DNA from: Uloborus plumipes
Taxonomy: Eukaryota > Arthropoda > Arachnida > Araneae > Uloboridae
Reading direction: 5' to 3'
NCBI GenBank assembly: GCA_038373865.1
Contig: JAXGGA010002357.1
Coordinates: forward strand, 1 to 64,000
DNA length: 64,000 nucleotides
The notes under the pieces were generated by a model, which ran no database searches, had not been told where the DNA came from, and was given only the letters and a program-made list of their open reading frames with translations. Below, piece after piece: positions 10,216-22,723 of this stretch; within the stretch, counting starts at the first letter, position 1, and each line of letters begins with the position of its first letter. The translations under genes were made by a program, and so were the position numbers.

Positions 10216-13200
10216 ATTTGAAGTTAACACTTCATAGCATTTTGGAAGACACTGCCTTGTTTCATAATTTGTATCCAAGGGCAGCCCGGACATAAATTTT
10301 CAAGCTGTCGAAATTCTCAGTTGATCCGAAAGAAACTTCGAATTTTACCGAATGGTAAAGGGCGAGCATGCTCATCTGAATCGAATGAGAAGATAGTTTA
10401 AAACTTGCAATATCGCATTGCGGCGTCCAAATTTGCCAAATCTGACAAAATTTGTAGAATAAGAAAAATTTTTGGGAGGTCACAATAAGCTGCCGTGACC
10501 TCTCATTACTCGTATCTTTTTCTTTTGATCAACATAAAGATGCTCAAAGAATTGTATTGGAACAATTACCATGAATCACAATGTCAGTGAAAATGGGAAT
10601 TGTGAGCAATACAATCACTAAACGAATGGAAAGTCTCGTGCTTTGACTTGCGTGACTTATTTCCCCCGAAAGTGTTTATACCTAAATCCCCCAAAGCAGA
10701 ATACTGCTAAATTTGGAACGTATGTTGCAGAACAGATACTTGAACTGCAGAACAATTCTCTTCAAATGTGAAGAAAAATTTTTTTCTGAAGAAGTTTTTA
10801 TAACTAAAGAGATAATTTTTCAGAAATTTAGAACAATTTCTGCAAATTTCTTTAAAATTATACTTACTGGGCAAAAAATCAAAAGGTCGAATTTTTTGCA
10901 ACATTTGCAGGAACTTTCGATTTAATATGAACGGCACAAAATTTGCTTCAAAGTTACAGGAAAAGATATTTGCAGAAAACCTATAGATTTCTGCAGAAAA
11001 TTATCTTTGACTACACTTGTTTTATGCCCCTTAACCGCCCTCCTCAAAGACTGATCCGTAAATGATTAGTTATCTAAAGCTAAAATTTTATCTTCAACAT
11101 CTTTGTGTAGCCATCACTTGGTTGTGCTGTTATTGTGAGTGTAAACATTGTTTCATTGTGGTGTCAAAGCACTTGGAGTTCCTGGATATTTGGAGGGACA
11201 GAGGCAGCTCTTTTAGCTGACTAGAATGGAGGCATAGTACAGAGTTTTTCATTTTCTGTCAAGAATATCAGCCTGAAATCTTAATTTCATGCTTTTCTTT
11301 GCAGTTAAGACTGTACTGAACAAATAAGTAAATATTCCTTGGACTTGTTTTACAGTTTTGATTTTGGGATTACTTTTTTAAAAAGGGTCACGTTTCTATG
11401 CTTACAGTGCTTGAAGTACTTGCAGAACAATTCTGGTCGAATGACTTTATGTTGCAGAACATCACAAAGTATTCTGCTTTGGGGCCTAAATCTATATTTA
11501 TAATTGAATAGTTTTTACATACAGAAATGTAATAGTTTCTAAGCAGATAACTCAATGGCAGGATGAATTCAATTCAACTTTACCTGGTAAATAATTTTTA
11601 TTCTCAAAACTCATTTGGAAAATATTTCGAAATAATAAAAATAAAATTCAATTAATTACTAAAAATTTTCAACGGAGTTGGAATTCTCACAAATCAATAG
11701 ACTTCTCTTGACATCAGAAATTTTAAAATGTTTCCCGTTTTGTTAACTCTGTTTTTTATAATAAGATTTAAAAAATATCTTAAACATTACTTACCTTATT
11801 CGACGACTCTTGTAAGTTTTACATTCGTTTTCCTTTTAATAAAGGGAGGTTTGTCTTTTTATAATTTCTTGAATTCTTTTCTGTAATTTCTTGAACTGTT
11901 CTTCGTTGCAAAGGAAACACTGTTCCTTGAGTGGAACAGTGACGCATACAGATATTCTTCTAGGAGGGGGTCCAGAGTAGGAAGTCTGCCATTCTCGTAT
12001 CATACCACTCCAAAACATTCTTTAACATATTCTTTTGATTGTATTGACTACGGCAAATAAGAAAAAAAAAGAATAAATAAATTAGCATTAATTAATCAAA
12101 TAAATTATTAATAACAAATACTTAATTAAATCACCAGAAAGCCTAATAATTTATTCATTCACTTCCAGAATATTTTGCCTTTCATCTTTATGTACGTTTT
12201 TTACGAAAGGCTATAGTTTGACTTGTTTTCTTTTATGATTTTAGTCACTCATTTTGCATTGTAATTTAAAAGTCATACTCTGCAACTAAAAATTAAAATG
12301 CTTATAAGCTGCATCGAAAAAACATCCAAGTTACATAGTCATGTAGAATCATGGAATATCAGTAATTAAAGAATTGTTGACTTTTGTTGCCACGTGAGCA
12401 GTTCACGTTGTGAGATAACTATACAAATAGAAGTAGAGACAATAAGAAAATCTAGGGTGATAGGGGGCGGGGGTCTTTACCCCCTGGACATCTTCTTTGT
12501 GTGCGCCACTGATGTTGAAATAGTAAAAAAAAAAAAAAGCTTTAACCACAAAATAGCATTAAAAACTGCGTACACATGTTTTGGGGTCAAAAATCTTTTT
12601 TAAGTATAAAAGGTCAAATTTTTCAAAGTTTGCATCTTTTTTTAGCTACGCAAAGTTTCTCGTGCATTTTTTTCTGTTGTTTACGCTTCTAATATTCACA
12701 TCTTTACATTTTTAATTTTAAAAACCCAAAACTTTTTTTTAAATCTCCTTTTAACTGTTCTGAAATACAATTAGAGGCCAAATTTTTGAAAAAAAAAAAA
12801 TGGTTAGGCTTCTAAAGTTAGAAATTAATGCATTTTTTTTAAAACTCTGTTTTGTTCGTCATGTTTGAATTATCTACCAAGCTCTTAGTTAAGATTATCC
12901 TTGAAAAATGATTCAGTAATTCAAGTAAAAATAATTCAAAACAAAATGTAGACGAAAATTATGTTTCCAATTTGTTATATTTTATGCATTGATCATAAAA
13001 TGCAAAGCTAGGCTGTTTTTTTCTTAAACAAGTCAAATTTATTCAGCATACTTACAAGCACAAAAATAAACGCTATGCTTTATAAATTGAATTATAATTA
13101 TAATAATAAGATTGGAAAATATGATCCAGGGCAGAGTTGACAAATCAAACTATTAAACGTTACAAAATATTTCTTTGGATAAAAATACAAGTTCGCAAAA

Positions 13201-13745
13201 TAATTTATCGTTTTGATTGAAACCTTTGAATTACATTTAAAATTGGCTTTTAGTGGAATCTACTTGCTCTCTTTGTGTACTTAGTATTAAAAAATGATAT
13301 CAGCTTTTGTGTTGAGTGTCTTCCCTCACAAAATAAATCAAGATGTCAAACAGAATGATTTAAAAGAACTGCACTAAAAAATACAATTTCGCCGCGACGC
13401 ATTTTTATCCTTCTTCTAGATTTCTTATTGAAAAACCTGCCTTCTTTTGAAACTTTTCAGCGTGAGAAAGAAAGCATGAAGCTGTGGTTTTAAAGCGAGA
13501 AAGAAAATGTAAAGCAATTTTTGAACTTTCGCTAGTTGTATAAATGTTTTTTAGGATTGAGTACATCCCTTTTTGAAAAAAGCATATATGAATCAATTTT
13601 TCGTCTATAACTATATTTCAAAACTTTGAATAAAACTTGCAATAAATGTAAGTTCATAGAAATATCGGTCATCGTGACAGAAAACTTCAAGAGCTTACTA
13701 AAACTTAAGCAATTGTGTACATGATTTAGTAGAGTAATCATAATT
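10216..13745. other. AT-rich non-coding stretch
   Basis: No gene recognised. A short GC-rich patch at 12452-12510, with ...GGGGGCGGGGGTC and later GCGCCACTG, resembles one end of a hAT-type element, but no partner end or target duplication was found. Homopolymer A and T tracts are common. Confidence 0.5.
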
Positions 13746-14370
13746 CAGTAAACTCTCGATTATCCCCGGGGCGGATTATCCGCGCGGATCTCGGGAAAGA
13801 AACAAAGACTATTACAAGTTTTTTTTCGAAAAAGCACGAATTTAAAAGAGTGCGGTGTACTTCATCCAATAAATTATTTTCCCTGGAAGTTATCGTAAGT
13901 ACCACTTCTTTATAGATTTTATATGCTTGAGAATCTCAAATACAAATATTTTTAATGCTGTACCTATCGCTACTGTTTGTACATATCGCGTTTTAAGTGT
14001 AACGCAATTGTTTTTAAGCAAAAGACATTTTTTATCTTCTTTACCCTTATTTCATGCGTTTTTCTGATTATCCGCGATTTTCATTATGCGCGATACCTCT
14101 GCCACCTAATTCCGCGGATAATCGGGAGTGTACTGAACAAGAAACTCACTATCATCCGCGGTCGGTTTTTTAATGTTATGGCGCATTTTTTGTTCATTTA
14201 TTAGTTAAATGCTGTTTTAGCTGTATTTAAATGTATGTCTGAGTAGTATTGACTTTCAAAGTATCGTATACACTAGTATAATTTTTTATGTATTTTTCGG
14301 GTTATTCTTTGTATTCGCTTATCCGCGATTACCGTGCCGCCCTATTCCACGGATAATCGGGAGTTAACTG
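13746..14370. mobile_element. pogo/Tigger-like non-autonomous element with an extra end
   Basis: The left end at 13746 reads CAGTAAACTCTCGATTATCC. The inverted counterpart occurs twice: GGATAATCGGGAGTGTACTG ending at 14135, and GGATAATCGGGAGTTAACTG ending at 14370. The phrase CTCTCGATTATCCG next to a CAGT terminus is typical of pogo/Tigger TIRs. The sequence therefore looks like one 390-bp element plus a second right-end segment, from tandem or nested insertion. No transposase frame and no clear TA duplication were seen, so it is old or rearranged. Confidence 0.65.
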
Positions 14371-15612
14371 TGAATAAATAGGTGGCCTTAAACGAAGCCT
14401 CCGTGTCTCAAACGTTTAGGTGGAAAGGATCTTAGCAACTTAATCTTGTGTAAGATCATTAGTGCAGAACTGCAATTCTGGTAAGCAGTGCTAACCGGCA
14501 ATGAAGAAAATTGTTCACAGAATTTTGAAGCGTCCTTTACCTGAAAATCAGTCCGACACCGACGCCATGACTCCGAAATAAGCTTTGCGGCCCTGGTTCT
14601 GGTATTAAAGCGAAGGGTAATTTTTGTCATGATTTCAGACGTGAATTGCTGTTTTTCTGAATATTCTATCCCAGTTGGAGGGTAAATTAATTTGGATTTA
14701 TCACGTCCATGTTTTAGCGAATGCTGCAGTTGAAAGATTACTCACTGAAGGACCCACAATCGGGCGAACATACCGTACCAATCTCTTTCTGGTAAAACGA
14801 ATTTCCCGGGGTGCGTGAACGTCTTAAGTCCCCAATGGAACCGTTCTGTGACTCTAGATGCTTTGGATTCAGATACAAATCTAGTGCGGTGGCACCCTCT
14901 CTTCCCATTGCCTTTCTAATTTACCATCCTAAAGAAGTTGACCAAATACAAATCTAGCCAAACATCCGTAAGAATTGAAAAAAGGGGATTTAACGTTACC
15001 CAAGACGCATCACGAGGATGTCACCACCATTACGGACCAACTTCCAGGACAGTAGTGCTTCAATTCATGCAGTTGGACGTGCTCAGTCTTGGCATAGTTT
15101 AAAGAATGTAAAGATCACAACTTCGTTGACTATCCCAACTAGCAAATGTCAATATTATCCTGACTCTCATTTTTGAAAACTATCTGTAATCACTCCTACA
15201 ATCCTTATTTGTCTAAATACTAGTTAGCCAATTTGTCCATGAGGAATGTCCAACCATGTGCTGATCAATAATTACATGTTGCTCATTGACAGTTTTTTCT
15301 AATTTTTTCTGGAACATGCTTTCTGAAGGCAGTTGGAAGTTACTTAAATTTAACTTTAGTTCAAAATTAGAAATGATCGCGAAAATACGAGCTGATAAAA
15401 CAAAACTTATTGTCTAAAATAAGATTAGGCAAAGCCAAAAATACCTATTTAAAAATAGTAGCAACGCTTGTTTTAAATTCTTTCTTACTAGTGAAGCGGT
15501 GACAATGTTTAGTTTAAACCCAAGAATAAGATTTAAGCTACCATCACAAGAAAAAAACACTTTCGGAATAACTTTCGCCGAACCTAGACCACCCCCTTTT
15601 TTTTGTTTTCCC
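14371..15612. other. Non-coding stretch, no features recognised
   Basis: Slightly less AT-rich than its neighbours between about 14400 and 15080, but with no convincing gene, splice pattern or inverted repeat. Confidence 0.45.
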
Positions 15613-15616
15613 ATAC

Positions 15617-17443
15617 GGGTCATTCCATGTCAAGTGTACGAGGCGTCCCCACTCGACCCCCTCCGATTTTGATGATTTTTTTTTTCGGATGTACATATAA
15701 GACTTGCATGAAACCATACCAAATTATAGCTCCATAAGCCTTATGGTTCAGCCAATTAAAATTTATTTTGTAACGGCCTCTTTTTTGCGTCTTGAAAAAA
15801 ATTTTTTGCGTCTTGAAAAAGTTTGTGCTTTTATTGCTCGCGACCTAAGACGATTATATGGCTAAAATTTGGTGATTCTGATCACTGCTTAAGGTAGAAT
15901 AGCATACTTGTGTAACAAAAGTTCAAAGCGCTGCAGTTTTTTTGGCATTGGCTGCCAAACTTGGTAAAAAATCGTATTTTGGCAAATTTTTACCATAAGT
16001 TATCAGCTTGTATCTGCTGAGAGAATGACTTTCTGAAGCTAATTCTTTCCTCGTTCGCGGCCTAATAGTTCATCCAAAAGGTAGACAAGTGGCATCTTGA
16101 TAGCTCAAATAATTGCTGAATTATGCCGGTTGAAATTCCAGAATTCCAGTCAAATTTTTTTTCTCAATTTTGTCTCAATTTCAAAGGGCAATATCTCAAA
16201 AGGGTCATCTTGAATTTCAATTTTCTTTGCATCATTGGAAAGAACACACTTTTCTTACCTAAAAAACGTTATTCTTCTTTTTGAGACAAACCAGTTTCAA
16301 GAGGATATTGCAGATCAAAAATGTATACGTCATTCAACGTGAAATCAAAGAAAAAAAGACATAGACTTTAAAAGTTCATGTCAATTTGTTCTATTAAAAT
16401 TTACAGGAGTTATTGTACTTACGTTCTGATGAAAAAACTCTTTTTCAGATATTTTTGAGCTTTACTTTTTGTGTGCGCATCCGTAAAAACTCAAGAAATG
16501 GAAAAAAAAAATTAAGTTTCGTTTTTAACAAAAATAATTATCATCTTATCGCTGCTATAAGAGCTTTAGTCTTTTCCTATGTGTTATTTTTAAGCTCTTG
16601 AAACAGAATTTCGGATGATATGTCACTTGGCAAGGTTGTAGGTCATTAATGTTTCAAGGTAATAAAAATCATTTTCCCATTTTTCATCATTTTTCTTTAT
16701 GGGCAAATTGCAATCATAAGCTGAATATCTAGACACATCCTCGGCAGTAAGAAGAATGGATTTTCAATTATTACTTTTCATATTTTCAATTACTATTGTT
16801 ATCATTTACATGGCGGAAATAATTGCAATATTCACTTCTATCAAAAACTTTTGTTATGGCTTTTTAGAATAATGTCTGTGCATTCCCATTATACATATTT
16901 TCAATCACATACACACCATATTAACTGTTTTATTTATTATTTATCTCATTCATTAATTATTTTTATTTTTTAAATTTTTGAAAAAGGAAACAATGCTTTT
17001 TATAAACTTACAATATTAATGACACCTTGCTAAGTGACATATCATCCGAAATTCTGTTTCAAGAGCTTTAAGATAACTCTTAGAAAAGACTCCAGCTCTT
17101 ATAGCAGCGTTAAAAAAATAATTCTTGAAACTTTATTTTTTGCCATTTCTTGAGTTTTTACGGATGCGCACATGAAAACGAAAGCTCAAAAATATCTAAA
17201 AAGGGTTTTTTTCATCAGAACGTAAGTACAATACGTCCTTTAAATTTTATTAGAGCAAATTGACATGAACTTTTTAGGTCTATGCCTTTTTTTCTTTGAT
17301 TTCACGTGGAATAACGTACACATTTTTGATCTGCAATATCCCCTTGAAACTGATTTGTCTCAAAAATATAACGAACGTTTTTTCGTTAAGAAAAGTGTGA
17401 GGGGATTTTCTCGAAATTTGGGACACTTGACATAGAATGACCC
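15617..17443. mobile_element. Foldback element with GGGTCATTC ends
   Basis: The ends are GGGTCATTCCATGTCAAGTG (15617) and, in reverse complement, GGGTCATTCTATGTCAAGTG (17443). Both are flanked by ATAC (15613-15616 and 17444-17447), a plausible 4-bp target duplication. About 400 bp of inner arms (roughly 16245-16650 and 17012-17400) are inverted copies of each other, sharing for example TTTACGGATGCGCAC and AATTCTGTTTCAAGAGCTT, around a spacer of about 360 bp. The left arm carries about 620 bp of additional sequence (15640-16245) with no inverted partner. No coding function is recognised. Confidence 0.8.
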
Positions 17444-17447
17444 ATAC

Positions 17448-18676
17448 GTTCTTGAAATTTTCTTCCTAATGCAAACAAATTTGCTAAATAAGTTCCACAT
17501 TTTGCCTTAAAACCAACCAGTAGGATCTTGGTGATGTCATTGCTTAAAATGCATTTTACGATCTCCACAGTTGAAAGATCGTGTGAAGTTTTCTTGCATC
17601 TTCGCCAAGGAGTGGCAAAATATTGGCTTAAAATTTATGGCAGATGATTGATAAAAGTAGTTTTCTTTTACTCGCGTAAAGGGTATTTGATCTGCAAACT
17701 GACAAGCTTAACAAAATGGAAAAATAATTTCTTTCGTGAAAAAGTTGGGTTCAAAGATTTGTCCATATTATTGCCAGATTAAAGCAATCAGTTATCAGTG
17801 AGTTGGATCTATGCTGTATTTGTTTTCTGAATTAGATTTTCATACAGAAAATTTAGAAAATATATAGCATGGCTTAATCAAAAACCTTCGAAGTCAAGAT
17901 TTAATAAACTATATCATAAGCAGCTTGAAAAAAGTGGCTAATGTTGCCTTCATATTACTTGGCGAATGTGATAAAGTTTTTATAAAGAACTCTATAATAA
18001 ATTTGTTCCACGTAACATTAAAACACATTTTGTACTAATAAGAAATTTCGTAAAATTATACAAATTAAAAATAACACTTATTAATTACGTAATTAAGTTA
18101 TTGTTACCCCAAGAAATGAAACAAAGAATTACTTTCTTTGTACGATGTTTCTAATACAGAAATTCCAGGACTTCAAGTATAAAGTGAGGTTACAAGAGCC
18201 AGCAAATTTGATGTCTTATATTTCGGCTTTAGTTCTGTAGGCTAATCACTTTAATTAGCTACAAAATTAGAAAGAAAATTAAATCAATTAAAATTTTGGA
18301 TGTCTAGAGAAGTCAGCAGTGTATAAAGATGGTATAATTCTCTAATTAGCACAAACAATTAAATCTTATCTTCAGTTTAGGATATCAGAACATTTATTTT
18401 TAATAGAAAACGCGTCATTTAATCTTTTAACATCCTAAAATTGGGCTTCGATTAAAGTTTGCTATTTCTTCACATTTAATTTCTAACTACATCATCACTA
18501 TCACAAGAATTTATGATCCTAATTACCTCATAAATAACAAATAAAACTAAAAATTAGGGAATCGAATATCTGAATTAAATTTTTAAAATGTGTTACTTCT
18601 CATCAATGGGTATATTACACCCTAATATTTTCACAATGCATACTTTAAGGTATAATCCTACTTTTTCCTACCTAAT
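17448..18676. other. AT-rich non-coding stretch
   Basis: Nothing recognisable apart from ordinary AT-rich sequence between the foldback element and the Tc1-like element. Confidence 0.5.
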
Positions 18677-18723
18677 TACACTGGCGGAAAAAAATCCCAA
18701 CACCAAGAAAAAATTACTGTAGA

Positions 18724-21700
18724 GAAATGAAATTTGGGTAATGCAATTGTCTAATTAACATGTTTAATTGATTAAATGTACAAGATCACTGGCTAATTTA
18801 AGCTCAAGAAAATGCTGTGCAAATGTGAAATTATGTTACTTTAATAGCCTGTGTAACCTCCAGAATTTTGCAGGCAAGCCTGCAAGCGTACATGAGTACA
18901 GAAATGAAATTTGGGTAATGCAATTGTCTAATTAACATGTTTAATTGATTAAATGTACAAGATCACTGGCTAATTTAAGCTCAAGAAAATGCTGTGCAAA
19001 TGTGAAATTATGTTACTTTAATAGCCTGTGTAACCTCCAGAATTTTGCAGGCAAGCCTGCAAGCGTACATGAGTACAGAAATGAAATTTGGGTAATGCAA
19101 TTGTCTAATTAACATGTTTAATTGATTAAATGTACAAGATCACTGGCTAATTTAAGCTCAAGAAAATGCTGTGCAAATGTGAAATTATGTTACTTTAATA
19201 GCCTGTGTAACCTCCAGAATTTTGCAGGCAAGCCTGCAAGCGTACATGAGTACAGAAATGAAATTTGGGTAATGCAATTGTCTAATTAACATGTTTAATT
19301 GATTAAATGTACAAGATCACTGGCTAATTTAAGCTCAAGAAAATGCTGTGCAAATGTGAAATTATGTTACTTTAATAGCCTGTGTAACCTCCAGAATTTT
19401 GCAGGCAAGCCTGCAAGCGTACATGAGTACAGAAATGAAATTTGGGTAATGCAATTGTCTAATTAACATGTTTAATTGATTAAATGTACAAGATCACTGG
19501 CTAATTTAAGCTCAAGAAAATGCTGTGCAAATGTGAAATTATGTTACTTTAATAGCCTGTGTAACCTCCAGAATTTTGCAGGCAAGCCTGCAAGCGTACA
19601 TGAGTACAGAAATGAAATTTGGGTAATGCAATTGTCTAATTAACATGTTTAATTGATTAAATGTACAAGATCACTGGCTAATTTAAGCTCAAGAAAATGC
19701 TGTGCAAATGTGAAATTATGTTACTTTAATAGCCTGTGTAACCTCCAGAATTTTGCAGGCAAGCCTGCAAGCGTACATGAGTACAGAAATGAAATTTGGG
19801 TAATGCAATTGTCTAATTAACATGTTTAATTGATTAAATGTACAAGATCACTGGCTAATTTAAGCTCAAGAAAATGCTGTGCAAATGTGAAATTATGTTA
19901 CTTTAATAGCCTGTGTAACCTCCAGAATTTTGCAGGCAAGCCTGCAAGCGTACATGAGTACAGAAATGAAATTTGGGTAATGCAATTGTCTAATTAACAT
20001 GTTTAATTGATTAAATGTACAAGATCACTGGCTAATTTAAGCTCAAGAAAATGCTGTGCAAATGTGAAATTATGTTACTTTAATAGCCTGTGTAACCTCC
20101 AGAATTTTGCAGGCAAGCCTGCAAGCGTACATGAGTACAGAAATGAAATTTGGGTAATGCAATTGTCTAATTAACATGTTTAATTGATTAAATGTACAAG
20201 ATCACTGGCTAATTTAAGCTCAAGAAAATGCTGTGCAAATGTGAAATTATGTTACTTTAATAGCCTGTGTAACCTCCAGAATTTTGCAGGCAAGCCTGCA
20301 AGCGTACATGAGTACAGAAATGAAATTTGGGTAATGCAATTGTCTAATTAACATGTTTAATTGATTAAATGTACAAGATCACTGGCTAATTTAAGCTCAA
20401 GAAAATGCTGTGCAAATGTGAAATTATGTTACTTTAATAGCCTGTGTAACCTCCAGAATTTTGCAGGCAAGCCTGCAAGCGTACATGAGTACAGAAATGA
20501 AATTTGGGTAATGCAATTGTCTAATTAACATGTTTAATTGATTAAATGTACAAGATCACTGGCTAATTTAAGCTCAAGAAAATGCTGTGCAAATGTGAAA
20601 TTATGTTACTTTAATAGCCTGTGTAACCTCCAGAATTTTGCAGGCAAGCCTGCAAGCGTACATGAGTACAGAAATGAAATTTGGGTAATGCAATTGTCTA
20701 ATTAACATGTTTAATTGATTAAATGTACAAGATCACTGGCTAATTTAAGCTCAAGAAAATGCTGTGCAAATGTGAAATTATGTTACTTTAATAGCCTGTG
20801 TAACCTCCAGAATTTTGCAGGCAAGCCTGCAAGCGTACATGAGTACAGAAATGAAATTTGGGTAATGCAATTGTCTAATTAACATGTTTAATTGATTAAA
20901 TGTACAAGATCACTGGCTAATTTAAGCTCAAGAAAATGCTGTGCAAATGTGAAATTATGTTACTTTAATAGCCTGTGTAACCTCCAGAATTTTGCAGGCA
21001 AGCCTGCAAGCGTACATGAGTACAGAAATGAAATTTGGGTAATGCAATTGTCTAATTAACATGTTTAATTGATTAAATGTACAAGATCACTGGCTAATTT
21101 AAGCTCAAGAAAATGCTGTGCAAATGTGAAATTATGTTACTTTAATAGCCTGTGTAACCTCCAGAATTTTGCAGGCAAGCCTGCAAGCGTACATGAGTAC
21201 AGAAATGAAATTTGGGTAATGCAATTGTCTAATTAACATGTTTAATTGATTAAATGTACAAGATCACTGGCTAATTTAAGCTCAAGAAAATGCTGTGCAA
21301 ATGTGAAATTATGTTACTTTAATAGCCTGTGTAACCTCCAGAATTTTGCAGGCAAGCCTGCAAGCGTACATGAGTACAGAAATGAAATTTGGGTAATGCA
21401 ATTGTCTAATTAACATGTTTAATTGATTAAATGTACAAGATCACTGGCTAATTTAAGCTCAAGAAAATGCTGTGCAAATGTGAAATTATGTTACTTTAAT
21501 AGCCTGTGTAACCTCCAGAATTTTGCAGGCAAGCCTGCAAGCGTACATGAGTACAGAAATGAAATTTGGGTAATGCAATTGTCTAGTTAACATGTTTAAT
21601 TGATTAAATGTACAAGATCACTGGCTAATTTAAGCTCAAGAAAATGCTGTGCAAATGTGAAATTATGTTACTTTAATAGCCGGTGTAACCTCCAGAATTT

Positions 21701-21726
21701 TGCAGGCAAGCCTGCAAGCGTACATG
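18724..21726. repeat. Tandem array, 17 copies of a 177-bp unit
   Basis: Unit starts recur every 177 bp (18724, 18901, 19078 and so on to 21556). By eye the first sixteen units are identical. The last, nearest the transposase, differs at two sites (CTAGTTAAC for CTAATTAAC; CCGGTG for CCTGTG) and lacks the short AGTAC linker that joins the other units. Each unit begins with GAAATGAAATTTGGG, which is the inner part of the element's left TIR. It runs through the 3' untranslated part and ends with the last ~20 codons of the transposase. A small hairpin, TTGCAGGC-AA-GCCTGCAA, sits near each unit's end. The length equals 59 codons and is close to nucleosomal spacing. Confidence 0.97.
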
Positions 21727-22723
21727 CATTGTGTCATACAGATGCCGAATGTCACTTTGTAGTATGGAGTGTCATGCTTGTTGCACTTGTTGTGTCAATA
21801 CTAGGACAGTCATTTCTGACCGTGGATGATGCTGGAGTTGCCGTCCAATGATATCCCATACGTAATCAAGTGGAGACAGATCTGGTGATCTTGCAGGTCA
21901 TGGTAACATATCAACACTCTGTAGAGCACATTGCGTTATAGCAGCGGTGTGAGGGCGAGCGTTATCCTGTTGGAAAACTCCTCTTGAATGCTACTCATGA
22001 AGGGCTGCACTGCAGGTTGAATTTCCAGACTGACGACAAATTTGCAGTCAGCGTGTTTGGGATAACCACAAGAGTACTCCTGATGTCATAGGAAATGGCT
22101 CCCGAGACCATGACTCCAAGTGTAGGTCCCGTGTGTCTAGGCGGCAGACAGCTTGGATGCAGGGGATCCCCTGGCCTCCTTCTGACCAACATACGACCAT
22201 GACTGGCACCAAAGCAGAATCTGTTTTCTTCAGAAATTACAGCAGCTCTCCACTCCGACCTCTAGTGAGCTCTGTCTTGACACTACTGCAGTCGCAAACG
22301 GCAATGGTTTGCAGTCAATAGAATACTGGCTACAGGACACCTGTCTCGGAGATGTCCTTGAAGTAAGCGATTTCTTACCGTTCTTTGAGTCACGACGGTA
22401 CCAACTGCAGCTCGAATGTCAGTTGCAGATGTAGTACAATGCGCCACAACCGTAAGCAGGATTCGGCGATCTTCCTTCTCAGTCGTGCCACGTGGCAGCT
22501 CGGAACTCGATCTTCTTGAGGTAGTACCATCCCTTGACCATAGCTTCCAATAATCATGCACGGTGGAAACATTCCCACCAAGTCTTTCTGCAATATCGCG
22601 AAATGAAAATCCACCTTCTTGTAGCCAAATTGTACGACCTCGTTTAAACTCGGTGAGCTGTTGATAATGCCTTCTTCGTCTTCTTAAAAGGTATTCCTGG
22701 CTAACATGAACGCAATGCTCCAA
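21663..22723 (-). pseudogene. Tc1-like transposase pseudogene
   Basis: A relic of a TIR-binding, TA-targeting transposase. The N-terminal part (22283-22723) has a paired-type helix-turn-helix: FSFRDIAERLGGNVSTVHDY, then TTSATDIRAAVGTVVTQRTV. The middle part (21995-22280) contains VISEENRFCFGASHGRMLVR, where the first catalytic Asp of the usual SDESRF is Glu, followed by TGPTLGVMVSGAISYD. Downstream in other frames lie FQQDNARPHTAA, with the second catalytic Asp, and SPDLSPLDYVWDIIGRQLQ, where Asp occupies the usual Glu position. Several stops (for example TGA for Trp before PARSPDL) and at least two frameshifts inactivate it. The natural stop at 21663-21665 lies inside the last 177-bp unit. 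Confidence 0.9.

Noticed and set aside
18724..21726. CRISPR array
   Set aside because: Units of 177 bp repeat without unique spacers, the surrounding DNA is eukaryotic transposon sequence and no cas genes are present.
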